Positions 37,366-45,837 of a stretch of 64,000 bases of DNA are shown piece by piece. Made by a program: the position numbers and the translations under genes. Source of the stretch: Paraburkholderia haematera (GTDB lineage: Bacteria; Pseudomonadota; Gammaproteobacteria; Burkholderiales; Burkholderiaceae); NCBI RefSeq assembly GCF_905220975.1, contig NZ_CAJNBK010000007.1, positions 186,001 through 250,000 of the forward strand, given 5' to 3'. The notes beneath the pieces are model-generated. The model saw only the letters and a list, made by a program, of their open reading frames with translations, had not been told where the DNA came from and searched no databases. Every line of letters starts with the position of its first letter. The stretch's first letter is position 1.

Positions 37366-38451
37366 CTAAAAACGCATAAACCCGTTTCGGGCAAGCGCAT
37401 CCGGATTGCCAGCCGCATACTCGAGGATCGTATTTTTAGTGTCGATGCCTACGGTGAGCAAGGTTTCCCAGCGCTCCGTATCCGGTTGCGTCAGATCCGG
37501 GTAAAAACAGATGGGCGCGGCGTCTCCCCGCTGGCCGCACATGGCGGCCGCCCGTTCCCGCAAGTCGTCGCAGACCATGCGAGGGGCAACCTGCTGCAGG
37601 TGCTCGAGGCGAAGGCGCGTCGTCGAACTCTCCTCCATGCATTCGCCCTTGCTAAGTTCCCGATCGAGAAAATGGTTGGTATGCAAAAGCCAGCCGTCTA
37701 CTCGCGGCACGACCACAGCGGTACGCGCCGGGCTGAGCTCGATACTCGCCGCTCGCGGATCCGCATCCCTGCATGAAACAACTGTCAGGACCGTGGACGC
37801 GCTGACGCGCGCCGACCGAGCAAGCGCGACTGCCTCGTCCACACTCGTGGCCTCCTCCAGCAAACGGCGGGCAATCGCGTGGACGGGAACACCCGCTGCC
37901 GCATGATCGGCTTCATGATGAAGAATGTTGAAGTGGAGTCCCAGTCCGGCGCTATTCACACCGATCTTCCCCAGCATCCCGAACTCCGTAAACAGCTTGA
38001 CGATATGACCGCTTCGGGCTGTCAACTGCAGCATCAGGCCGTGCGGCGCCAGACTGTCGTGCCAGTCCCAGGTTTGAATCGTTAACGGTGTTAACGGTTC
38101 GCGCGCACCGGAGGGCGCATAGACGGCGGTCGAGCACTCTCCTTCGGTAGAATACGGCATTGTCGCGAGAATCTCGGTGCGCGCATTGAGACTCGCAAGC
38201 TGCCAGACGGGAAGCCGCGCGCCTGCCGCCATCGCCACTACTTCGCTCGCCAGATCGGGAGACCAGGCTTGCAGCGCGCACAATGCGGCTTCACCCAGCG
38301 CGCGGACCTGTTGAGAGGCGATCCCGACGCGAGGAAAAAAGTCGAGATAAAGCGACACAGTGTGCCTGATTTCCTCGGCCCATCGTTCTCCTATCTGTTG
38401 TCCACGCCGCTGCGGATTGGGGGTATCGGTGACGAAGGAATATATTTTCAA
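37366..38451 (-). CDS. C45-family autoproteolytic acyltransferase/hydrolase
   Basis: 361 residues from a TTG at 38451 with AGGAG eight bases upstream. Resembles the isopenicillin-N acyltransferase/acid ceramidase-like Ntn hydrolases: the likely nucleophile Cys106 after Gly-Glu in STEGECSTAV, then TIQTWDWHDSL and a long second half with GLGLHFNILHH. Members cleave themselves before the Cys and then hydrolyse or transfer amide-bound acyl groups. The start lies inside the 3' tail of the preceding porin frame (161-base overlap), which seems to have lost its own stop. Substrate unknown. Confidence 0.78.
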   Translation of the reverse strand: MKIYSFVTDTPNPQRRGQQIGERWAEEIRHTVSLYLDFFPRVGIASQQVRALGEAALCALQAWSPDLASEVVAMAAGARLPVWQLASLNARTEILATMPYSTEGECSTAVYAPSGAREPLTPLTIQTWDWHDSLAPHGLMLQLTARSGHIVKLFTEFGMLGKIGVNSAGLGLHFNILHHEADHAAAGVPVHAIARRLLEEATSVDEAVALARSARVSASTVLTVVSCRDADPRAASIELSPARTAVVVPRVDGWLLHTNHFLDRELSKGECMEESSTTRLRLEHLQQVAPRMVCDDLRERAAAMCGQRGDAAPICFYPDLTQPDTERWETLLTVGIDTKNTILEYAAGNPDALARNGFMRF

Positions 38452-40057
38452 TGCGAGGACTCCTTGCTAATCGGTTTCCCGGCCAGGCGCGAATGCGCCA
38501 CGGCTTGAACGTATAGACAAATTGCAGCGCGGCTATGTCGTTGCTGCGCGAATAGCTCCCGTCGCTGGCCCGAAACACCGGATGACTCGCGGCGTCATGG
38601 CGGTATTCCAGTTTCACGATGATCTGGGCCGTCGGATAGAACAGCATATCGGCGGTGATGTCATAGCGAGCCGCGCCCTTGCACTCGCTTCCATGACTCG
38701 CCGATTGCTGCAGGCAGCCTGGATCGACCCCGAAGCCGCTCGTGCCGTTGACAGCAGGATTGCCGCCCGCAAGCCCATAGAGAATGTTGCTGCCCCCGCC
38801 CCCATTGGCCGTATCGTTCAGATAATCGAAGCGCAGGGTCGCGCCCATGTGCCCAAGCCATGCGGACGTCCATTTCTGATGCCCGAGTAAGGACAGGCCA
38901 TACCACCGCGCCGTGCCGCCGTTCCAGGCGCCCTTCTGCAATTCGCCATAGTCGAGCTGGGCGTTCAGTTGCAATTTGTCTTTCGTATAGGTCAGGTCGG
39001 TTTCCAGATAACGCACCATGCCGAACGGCGACGAGGCATTGCACTGATAGCCATAGCCGCCCGCCTCCGAACAGGGCGAAAAGAGCGACTGCCACCCGAT
39101 TGTGCCGGAGACGCCGACATCCAGTGCCGTCGATGTGGCGTTATCGAAGCGGGCCGTCAACGTGGGCGTCCAGTTGCTCTTTGTCGTGTTGTTCGCGGCG
39201 TTGACGATCGCCCCCGAGGTCCGCAACTGTTCATTGCCGAGCATCACCTGCCAGAAACGGGTGGCAGTCGCATCCGAGCCCTTCAACCCGATGCCGACCA
39301 TATTGCCCGGCTCGCTGAAGTCATACAGCAGGCCGTGCGTGAGCGCGAGCATCTGGTTCGATGGCTGGACTTCGTAGCCGGCAAGACTCGTCATCAGGCC
39401 GACCTCGAACGTTTGGGTCGAACTGAACGGGACGGTCACATTGGCCTGCGTCACAATGTTGCCGCCAATCACACCGTGTTCATTGCTGAGTTGCGCACCA
39501 AAGCCGCGATTGGGCTGGATGACGATCTCCGCCGCGGGCGCCAGCGGACCGACGCCGAAGGTCTTTTTGATGTCGAGATAAATGTCGCCGATCGTGCTGT
39601 TGTAGTAGTCGTAGACGCCCGGATCGTGATTCAGGAACATGAAGCTCGACGAATGCTGCGCCCGGTTGTACAGATAAACGGGGTCGATATAGCCGGTGAT
39701 GCTGAGGCCGGCAAGTGGTCCGGTGGTTGCGGCTTCTTCGAGTGAGTCGACCTTGAGCGAAGCACTGGCGATCTGCTCACGCATCCGGGTCACGTCGTCA
39801 TTGGACAGCGCGGCAGGTGCATCGGGGCCAGCCGCCTGGCCGCCCGAGACGGCGGCCGATGGCGCTGTTGCCGACGGTGTCGCCGAGGAGGCGACACTCG
39901 CACGCAGCGCGTCGACCTGAGCCTGCAGCGCGTTGACCTGCGCTCGCAAAGCCTGAAGCCGATTCGCGTCCGGCGTGGACTTCTGCGGGTCCTGAGCAAA
40001 CGCCGCTGCGGCCTCGAATGCCAGCAAACACAGCGCGGCAATATTCTTGCGTTTCAT
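38291..40057 (-). CDS. DUF3138-like beta-barrel porin, apparent stop loss
   Basis: 588 residues as read. Signal peptide (ALCLLAFEAAAAFAQ), a coiled-coil segment (LQALRAQVNALQAQVDALRA), then a barrel with ITGYIDPVYLYNRA and repeated aromatic strands. The barrel ends in LQFVYTF at base 38507, the usual C-terminal Phe of outer-membrane proteins, but the frame runs on for 71 unrelated residues into the next gene. One extra T after the Phe codon would give TTC TAA, restoring a stop there. So either one base was lost or the read has an error. Downstream of a polyamine-type binding protein gene, likely in one operon. Confidence 0.8.
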   Translation of the reverse strand: MKRKNIAALCLLAFEAAAAFAQDPQKSTPDANRLQALRAQVNALQAQVDALRASVASSATPSATAPSAAVSGGQAAGPDAPAALSNDDVTRMREQIASASLKVDSLEEAATTGPLAGLSITGYIDPVYLYNRAQHSSSFMFLNHDPGVYDYYNSTIGDIYLDIKKTFGVGPLAPAAEIVIQPNRGFGAQLSNEHGVIGGNIVTQANVTVPFSSTQTFEVGLMTSLAGYEVQPSNQMLALTHGLLYDFSEPGNMVGIGLKGSDATATRFWQVMLGNEQLRTSGAIVNAANNTTKSNWTPTLTARFDNATSTALDVGVSGTIGWQSLFSPCSEAGGYGYQCNASSPFGMVRYLETDLTYTKDKLQLNAQLDYGELQKGAWNGGTARWYGLSLLGHQKWTSAWLGHMGATLRFDYLNDTANGGGGSNILYGLAGGNPAVNGTSGFGVDPGCLQQSASHGSECKGAARYDITADMLFYPTAQIIVKLEYRHDAASHPVFRASDGSYSRSNDIAALQFVYTFKPWRIRAWPGNRLARSPRIENIFLRHRYPQSAAAWTTDRRTMGRGNQAHCVALSRLFSSRRDRLSTGPRAG

Positions 40058-40145
40058 AGTATTGATTGATAGGGACGAGCTTACCCAGCCCGCCTCGGCA
40101 GGCGGGATCTCGGAACATGCAAAACAGGCGGGCGTCAGCCGGGCG

Positions 40146-41264
40146 TCAGTCCGTTTTCAACTTGGCCCAGAGCCGGTTCTGAAGGCGCTGAAGTTCCGCT
40201 GGCATGGGCTTGCCCACGATCAGCCGGCGGTACACCTCGGGCGGCGGGAAAACTGCGGGATCGGCAAGCACGTTGGGATTGACCAGGTGCTGCGACGAAG
40301 GGACCGCGGACGGATACGACGTGTCGTTGGTCAGATTGGCGCTTTCCTTTTCGGACAGGACGAAGTTGATCCACTTCAGCGCCGCTTCCGGGTGCGGGGC
40401 GTCCTTGGGAATCGCCATCATGTCGAACCAGATCGCAGTGCCGCCGTCGGGAATCACGTACTTGACGTGATAAGGCTTGTGGGCACCTTCAGCCGCCAGA
40501 CGCGCAGAGTTCACGTCACCCGACCAACCGAACGCGAGGCAGATATCCCCGCCCGCGAGGTCGTTGATATAGCTGTTCGAATTGAACTGTGTGATGTAAG
40601 GCCTGATGGTCTTGAGCAATTCGTACGCCTGCTGATAGTCGGCCGGATTGTTGCTGTTTGGATCCTTCTTCAGATAGAGAAGCGCGATGCCGAACGCGTC
40701 GACGGGCGAATCGATCATCGAAATACCGCAGCTTTTCAGTTTTTGCGCGTTATGCGGATCGAAAAGCAGCGACCAGCTGTTGAGCGGCGCGTCGTTGCCG
40801 AGCGCGGCCTTGACCTTCTCCACGTTGATGCCGAGTCCGTCGGTTCCCCAGGACCACGGCACACCATAGCGATTGCCCGGATCGTCGGCCGCGAGAAGCT
40901 TGAGGATTTGCGGGTCCAGTTTCGAAAAATTCGCCACCTTGCCGGCATCGATTTTCTGGAAAATGCCGGCCTGGAGCTGACGCGCCCAGAAGATATCCGA
41001 GGGCACCACCACGTCGTATCCCGACGAGCCCGACAGCAGCTTTGCCTGCAACGTCTCGTTCGAATCGAACTCCTGGTAGACGACCTTGATCCCGGTTGCC
41101 TTCTCGAAGTTGGCGACCGTGTCCTTTCCGATCGAATTACCCCAGTTATAAACATTGACGACCTGGTCTTCCGCATGCGCCGACGGTATGCCCAGGCTCG
41201 CTACGCCACCGAGCGCCAGCGCCGCGCACATCGCTCTCAACTTTTTCGCCATTAACGTGGTCAT
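40146..41264 (-). CDS. Spermidine/putrescine-type periplasmic binding protein
   Basis: 372 residues from the ATG at 41264 (41252 also possible; neither has a strong ribosome site). Signal peptide ending IPSAHA-EDQ, then the PotD/PotF fold: VNVYNWGNSIGKDTVANFEKATGIKVVYQEFDSNE, GYDVVVPSDIFWARQLQAGIFQKID, and WSWGTDGLGIN. These proteins bind polyamines or related amines for an ABC importer, but no ATPase or permease gene is next to it. It heads a leftward set with the porin and C45 hydrolase, and is divergent from a LuxR-type regulator. Confidence 0.88.
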   Translation of the reverse strand: MTTLMAKKLRAMCAALALGGVASLGIPSAHAEDQVVNVYNWGNSIGKDTVANFEKATGIKVVYQEFDSNETLQAKLLSGSSGYDVVVPSDIFWARQLQAGIFQKIDAGKVANFSKLDPQILKLLAADDPGNRYGVPWSWGTDGLGINVEKVKAALGNDAPLNSWSLLFDPHNAQKLKSCGISMIDSPVDAFGIALLYLKKDPNSNNPADYQQAYELLKTIRPYITQFNSNSYINDLAGGDICLAFGWSGDVNSARLAAEGAHKPYHVKYVIPDGGTAIWFDMMAIPKDAPHPEAALKWINFVLSEKESANLTNDTSYPSAVPSSQHLVNPNVLADPAVFPPPEVYRRLIVGKPMPAELQRLQNRLWAKLKTD

Positions 41265-42023
41265 TTGCGGTCTCAACATGGATTTATTTTTTCCGAGTTT
41301 GTCAACACAGTCGCCGCATTCGTGAACGAGAGCATTGCCGTGGATGCGGTTCACCTGGAACGGTGGCGCTCCGACACGCGTAGCGGCTCCGGCTATCAGG
41401 TTGAATGGCTGGGCAGCGGCGGGATGCAGTACGCGGAGCTTTGCAGCCTGATGGACATCTACTATCGGAGCTACTGCCAGATCGATCCGCTATTCCAACC
41501 GGTTCGCGGCAAAGCAGGAACGATCCTCGTGCAGCGGAATGTGAGCGGGATTGCGGATAGCGAGTTTCGCAGGACCATGTTCGACGAACCCGAGATAACC
41601 CAGGAATGCGTACTGGTGCACGGCACGGCAAATATCCAGTACGCGTTCGCGCTCGCACGGAACAAACAGCAGTCCGAATTCACGACGAACGAGCTGTTCT
41701 ATTTCCGTCAAATGGCGGATCTGCTTTTCCCGCTGTTCGAACTCCACGCTCGAACCACAGCCGCCCGCAGGACAACCGCGGTCCCTGTCAGCGGCACGCC
41801 GCACGCGGGATTCGATGAGCGCCTGTCCAGACAGAATGTGCAACTCTCCCGTCGCGAGTATGAGATCTGTAAGCTGCTGCTCAACGGGCGGACGATTCCC
41901 GATGCAGCGGCCCATCTGGACGTCAAACTCTCCACCGCCGAGTCCTACGTGAAGCGGGCTTTCACGAAGCTCAGCGTTCGCACCAAGCGAGAATTATTCG
42001 ACTGGGCGTTGCTGGCGAGCTAG
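41265..42023 (+). CDS. LuxR-type regulator divergent from the binding protein
   Basis: Up to 252 residues. The frame opens with a TTG at 41265, one base from the start of the divergent gene, which leaves no promoter; GTG codons at 41322 or 41340 are more likely starts. The N-terminal ~170 residues are an unassigned sensor part (YYRSYCQIDPLFQP); the C-terminal ~65 a LuxR helix-turn-helix (LSRREYEICKLLLNGRTIPDAAAHL, STAESYVKRAFTKLSV). It probably controls the adjacent transport/hydrolase cluster. Confidence 0.82.
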   Translation: MRSQHGFIFSEFVNTVAAFVNESIAVDAVHLERWRSDTRSGSGYQVEWLGSGGMQYAELCSLMDIYYRSYCQIDPLFQPVRGKAGTILVQRNVSGIADSEFRRTMFDEPEITQECVLVHGTANIQYAFALARNKQQSEFTTNELFYFRQMADLLFPLFELHARTTAARRTTAVPVSGTPHAGFDERLSRQNVQLSRREYEICKLLLNGRTIPDAAAHLDVKLSTAESYVKRAFTKLSVRTKRELFDWALLAS

Positions 42024-42043
42024 CGGGTTGGGGGCGAAAGGCT

Positions 42044-42673
42044 TCAACTCCCCTGCTCCCTGAGCCGCTGGCGATGAGCCGCGACCTTCGCGCGGTTACC
42101 GCACATCGCCATGCTGCACCACCGGCGTGCGTGACCACGCGTGTGATCCACAAACATCAAGGTGCACCTGAGGCCTTCACACGCTTTCACGTAAGTGAAG
42201 TCTTCTTCACACACGAGCCTCGCCAGCGCCTCGGCGATCGGCATCAATAGCGACTCCGGCGACTGCCAGCGCCGATTCGCGCGAAGCTCAAAGCTCGTCA
42301 CACCGCCCGAAGCGTTCGTCACGATTTCGCCATGCTGCTGGTCCCGCTCGAGCAGTTGATTCAAGGGTTCGAGCTCACGCAAGTCTTTGGCGGCCAGCGG
42401 CCGCCCCTTCCTCTTCCGGACAAATCCCCTGAACCACTCGCGCAGTTCACGCGCGCGTGCCGCCACCTCGTCGAGTTCGGCCGCCGACGAACGAACCCGC
42501 ATGGCGTCGAGGACCGCACGCGGTGCCAGCCCTGTCTGGTCTAACCAGGCAAGCAGGCCTTCTCCGTCACTGATCCAGTCGACTTCTTCATCCACCGGTG
42601 TAGCGACCGAATTCAGAAAATCGAGGCCGGGCGCATCGGCCAGCACTATCGCGGGCATCTGACGGTAGTCCAT
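42044..42673 (-). CDS. CGNR zinc-finger regulator
   Basis: 209 residues with an N-terminal ABATE-like domain (LDFLNSVATPVDEEVDWISDGEGLLAWL) and a C-terminal CGNR zinc finger: Cys in CEGLRCTLMFVDHTR and RRWCSMAMCGNRAK. The family is made of likely transcription factors controlling neighbouring genes. Divergent from the alpha/beta hydrolase gene at 42850; four GTAAC/GTTAC half-sites lie in the gap. Confidence 0.88.
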   Translation of the reverse strand: MDYRQMPAIVLADAPGLDFLNSVATPVDEEVDWISDGEGLLAWLDQTGLAPRAVLDAMRVRSSAAELDEVAARARELREWFRGFVRKRKGRPLAAKDLRELEPLNQLLERDQQHGEIVTNASGGVTSFELRANRRWQSPESLLMPIAEALARLVCEEDFTYVKACEGLRCTLMFVDHTRGHARRWCSMAMCGNRAKVAAHRQRLREQGS

Positions 42674-42710
42674 TTCTCATGACGAATATGAATTGACGAT
42701 GATTGCATCG

Positions 42711-42782
42711 TAACCACTAAAAATGCACTTGACAAGTTACATCGTCAGTTTGTAACCTGTATTAACGGTTTTATCGGGTTAC
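42711..42782. promoter_or_regulatory. Hydrolase promoter with four GTAAC/GTTAC half-sites
   Basis: TTGACA at 42729-42734 and TGTAAC at 42751-42756 (16-base spacer) form a rightward promoter. GTAAC or its inverse GTTAC occurs at 42711, 42736, 42752 and 42778; two of the sites flank or overlap the promoter elements, as expected for repressor binding. Confidence 0.55.
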
Positions 42783-42849
42783 ATGTCGCAGGTCACCACG
42801 CGATGTGCATACATCGCACGCAGCGCCCAATCCTTCAAAGGAGCGAGAA

Positions 42850-43545
42850 ATGTCTATTGGCAACGTGAGCGCGGTGCTTGTGCACGGCGCGTGGGCAGAT
42901 GGTTCAAGCTGGAGCAAGGTCGTGGAGCGCCTGAAGGCATACGGCATTCATGCCGTTGCGGCGCCGTTGCCGCTCACCGGTTTGCATGAAGACGTGGCCG
43001 CTCTCAACAGAACGCTGGAACGCATTGACGGCCCGGTGGTTGTCGCGGGGCATGCGTACGCCGGCGCGGTGATCGGATCGACGCGCGCCGGGAACGTGAA
43101 GGCGCTGGTCTACGTCGCCGCGCTTGCGCCTGCCGAAGGAGAAGCTGTGAGCGACGTGTTCTACCGCGGCGAAACGCACCCGCTGGCACCCACGCTGTCG
43201 CCGGATCGGCATGGCCTGATATGGCTGCCCGAGGAGGCCTTCGCGGCGGCGTTCGCACAGCATGCGAGCGCGCAGGAACTGACGGTGCTCAGCGCGATTC
43301 AGCGCCCTATTTCAGTGTCGTGCATTGGCGAGGCGGTCGGGCGCCCGCTCTGGATGGACCGGCCGAGCTGGTTTCTGACCGCGGAGCAGGACCGGATGAT
43401 CAATCCCGACACGCAACATTTCATGGCACAGCGCATGAACGCGCGCGTGCATTCACACGAGGTCGATCACACGCCGATCGTTACGGCGCCTGACGTCGTC
43501 ACCAACGTCATCGTTGAAGCGGTCCAGGCCGTCGCGGCTCGTTAG
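42850..43545 (+). CDS. Alpha/beta hydrolase lacking the Ser nucleophile
   Basis: 231 residues from the ATG at 42850, AAGGAG six bases upstream. Alpha/beta hydrolase fold with oxyanion motif LVHGAWADGSSW, Asp in TAEQDRMI and His in VDHTPIV. The nucleophile elbow, normally G-x-S-x-G, reads GHAYAG at residues ~79-84, so Ser is replaced by Ala. It may be a pseudo-enzyme, use another chemistry or act on a bound ligand. First of three same-strand genes divergent from the CGNR regulator. Confidence 0.82.
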   Translation: MSIGNVSAVLVHGAWADGSSWSKVVERLKAYGIHAVAAPLPLTGLHEDVAALNRTLERIDGPVVVAGHAYAGAVIGSTRAGNVKALVYVAALAPAEGEAVSDVFYRGETHPLAPTLSPDRHGLIWLPEEAFAAAFAQHASAQELTVLSAIQRPISVSCIGEAVGRPLWMDRPSWFLTAEQDRMINPDTQHFMAQRMNARVHSHEVDHTPIVTAPDVVTNVIVEAVQAVAAR

Positions 43546-43625
43546 TTTTGTCCGCGACGCCTGAAACCTGTCATGCAAACAGGCGCTCGTTGCCTGCTAT
43601 TTCCTACCTCATCGGGAGTCAATCC

Positions 43626-44480
43626 ATGTCCTCCATTGCCAATCGTTACGCTGACGTCAACGGCGTCAAGGTGTTCTATCGCGAAGCGGGTCGTTCGGAC
43701 GCGCCGAAACTTTTACTCCTTCACGGCTTTCCGAGTTCGAGCCACATGTTCCGCGACCTGATCCCTCTGCTTGCCGAGCGCTTCCATATCGTCGCGCCCG
43801 ACCTGCCAGGCTTTGGCAAATCGGATATGCCGGGCCGGGACACTTTTACGTACACGTTCGACAATATCGCCGACGTGATCGAACGCTTCACCGAGCAAAT
43901 CGGTTTCGACCGCTTTGCCCTATACGTATTCGACTACGGCGCGCCGACCGGCTTTCGCCTTGCGCTGCGGCACCCCGAACGGATCGCGGCGATCATCTCG
44001 CAGAACGGTAACGCGTACGAGGAAGGCTTGAGCGATGGCTGGAATCCGATTCGCGCTTACTGGCAGGACCCTTCAGACGCCAATCGCGAGGCGCTTCGCG
44101 TCATGCTGACGCACGAGACGACCGTGTGGCAGTACACGCATGGTGTACAGGACAGCGCTTCCGTATCACCCGACGGCTACTCGCTTGACGCGTTCTATCT
44201 GAGCCGGCCAGGTGCCGACGAGATCCAGCTCGATCTGTTCGGGGATTACCGAAACAATGTCGCGTTGTACCCGGCATTCCAGCAGTACTTCCGCAGCCAC
44301 CAGCCCCCTTTGCTCGCCGTGTGGGGAAAGAACGATCCGTTTTTCCTGCCCGCGGGCGCCGAGGCATTCAGGCGCGACATACCGAGCGCCGAGGTGCGTT
44401 TTCTCGACACCGGCCACTTCGCGCTAGAAACGCATGCGGCAGAAGTCGCCGCGGCTATCTCGGGATTTCTGGTTCGCTGA
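43626..44480 (+). CDS. Haloalkane dehalogenase/epoxide hydrolase-like protein
   Basis: 284 residues from the ATG at 43626, GGGAG upstream. Alpha/beta hydrolase with HGFPSSSHMFRDLIPLL, DLPGFGKSD, nucleophilic Asp in YVFDYGAPTGF, an acid Asp in VWGKNDPFF and His in DTGHFALE. An Asp nucleophile (rather than Ser) points to the epoxide hydrolase/haloalkane dehalogenase/haloacetate group. All three catalytic residues are present. Between the Ser-less hydrolase and an SDR, likely one transcription unit. Confidence 0.86.
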   Translation: MSSIANRYADVNGVKVFYREAGRSDAPKLLLLHGFPSSSHMFRDLIPLLAERFHIVAPDLPGFGKSDMPGRDTFTYTFDNIADVIERFTEQIGFDRFALYVFDYGAPTGFRLALRHPERIAAIISQNGNAYEEGLSDGWNPIRAYWQDPSDANREALRVMLTHETTVWQYTHGVQDSASVSPDGYSLDAFYLSRPGADEIQLDLFGDYRNNVALYPAFQQYFRSHQPPLLAVWGKNDPFFLPAGAEAFRRDIPSAEVRFLDTGHFALETHAAEVAAAISGFLVR

Positions 44481-44555
44481 TCGACAATCACCGCGTGGTG
44501 GCTGTCTATTGAATCGAGGTTCAGGCGGCCCATCCACGCGTCAAGGAGGAAGGAC

Positions 44556-45326
44556 ATGTCCAGCAAGGTAGCCATCGTGACGGGTGCGAGCCAGGGGATC
44601 GGCCGTTCAACGGCCATCAGGTTGGCGCGAGATTTTGCGTCGGTCGTGCTCGTTGCGCGCAATCGCGAGAACCTCACGCAGACCGCTGACGAAGTAAAAA
44701 AGGCCGGCGCCGAACCGCTTGCAATCGACCTCGATCTGTCTCACCCGGAGGCCGCACAGCAAGTCATCGACCAGACCCTGTCGACGTTCGGGCAGATCGA
44801 TGCCTTGCTCAACATCGCGGGCGCGGTGCCGCAGATCGATGTATTCGACATGAGCGACGATCAATGGGACCGTGGCTTCGCGTTGAAGCTGCACGGCGCG
44901 CGGCGGCTGACGATCGCGGCATGGCCGTCGTTAAAGAAATCGTCAGGATCGGTGGTGCTGATGTCGGGCAACTCGGCGCAGTTTCCCAAGGCCGCGTACG
45001 CGGCCGTGGGCACGATCAACGCCGCGATCGTAGCGGTGGCGAAAGCCTTCTCGGACCGCGGGATTGCAGATGGCGTGCAGGTCAACAGCGTGCTGCCCGG
45101 GCCGGTGATGACCGGTCGGCGGCAATCCTATCTGGAGCATTGGGCGCCGCTGCACAACATGACGGTCGAAGAAGCGACGGCGCGCTTTCCTCTTGAAGCG
45201 GGGATCGCCCGGTATGGCACGCCCGAGGAGATTGCCGAACTGATGGCGTTCATCGTGTCACCCGCGGCGCACTGGATGACGGGCTCGACGTTGAGAATGG
45301 ACGGTGGAGAGGTTAAGTCGATTTAA
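44556..45326 (+). CDS. Short-chain dehydrogenase lacking the catalytic Lys
   Basis: 256 residues with the SDR cofactor motif TGASQGIG and NIAGAVPQ (for NNAG). The active-site helix normally YxxxK reads AAYAAVGTINAA, giving Y-A-A-V-G; alignment of the flanking Ala residues is exact, so the Lys is Gly. A serine upstream (MSGNSAQ) is kept. Reduced or altered activity is expected. Preceded by AAGGAGGAAGGAC-type ribosome site. Confidence 0.85.
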   Translation: MSSKVAIVTGASQGIGRSTAIRLARDFASVVLVARNRENLTQTADEVKKAGAEPLAIDLDLSHPEAAQQVIDQTLSTFGQIDALLNIAGAVPQIDVFDMSDDQWDRGFALKLHGARRLTIAAWPSLKKSSGSVVLMSGNSAQFPKAAYAAVGTINAAIVAVAKAFSDRGIADGVQVNSVLPGPVMTGRRQSYLEHWAPLHNMTVEEATARFPLEAGIARYGTPEEIAELMAFIVSPAAHWMTGSTLRMDGGEVKSI

Positions 45327-45405
45327 AGATGGGACTCGCCAGGTGCCAGGACCACCGAATTTGTGTAAGCTCATCTTCGCTTTTATCGCCACGGACTTCG
45401 CGTCA

Positions 45406-45789
45406 ATGCCCTCCTCCATCCGCAACTCGCTCGTCTGGATTTTCGATGCATTCGAGCGCGATTCAACCTATATTCGCAAGCGGATGTTCGGCAGCGACGC
45501 CGCCTATATCGACGGCCTGTTGTGCCTGATTGCCGCCGATCGCGAGAAGCCGTGGAATGGCTTGCTGGTGTGCACATCGCATGAACGCCATGCCGCGCTC
45601 ATTGAAGAAGTGCCCGCGTTGCGGCCGCATCCGGTGCTCGGAAAATGGCTTTACGTACCGCAGGACGATCCCGCCTTTGAAACCACCGCGGAAAAAATGA
45701 CGGCGCTCGTGCTCGCGCGCGATCCGCGTGTGGGTGTCGAGCCCAAGCCGCGCAAACGGAGCGGCAAATCCACGTTGCCAGAGGCTTGA
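45406..45789 (+). CDS. TfoX-N-like small protein
   Basis: 127 residues from the ATG at 45406. The segment RKRMFGSDAAYIDGLLCLI resembles the start of the TfoX N-terminal domain (MFGGxGxYxDGxMFALI), followed by RPHPVLGKWLYVPQDD and a basic tail. TfoX proteins help competence regulation in gamma-proteobacteria, but stand-alone domains like this are of unknown role. Follows the SDR gene after 79 bases. Confidence 0.55.
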   Translation: MPSSIRNSLVWIFDAFERDSTYIRKRMFGSDAAYIDGLLCLIAADREKPWNGLLVCTSHERHAALIEEVPALRPHPVLGKWLYVPQDDPAFETTAEKMTALVLARDPRVGVEPKPRKRSGKSTLPEA

Positions 45790-45837
45790 GCGTTCTGAAA
45801 CGTTCAGGCGTCTGAGGACGCATTGCACAGAACGCGT

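Noticed and set aside
40047..41255. 402-residue frame opposite the binding protein gene
   Set aside because: Arg/His-rich antisense shadow covering exactly the real gene.
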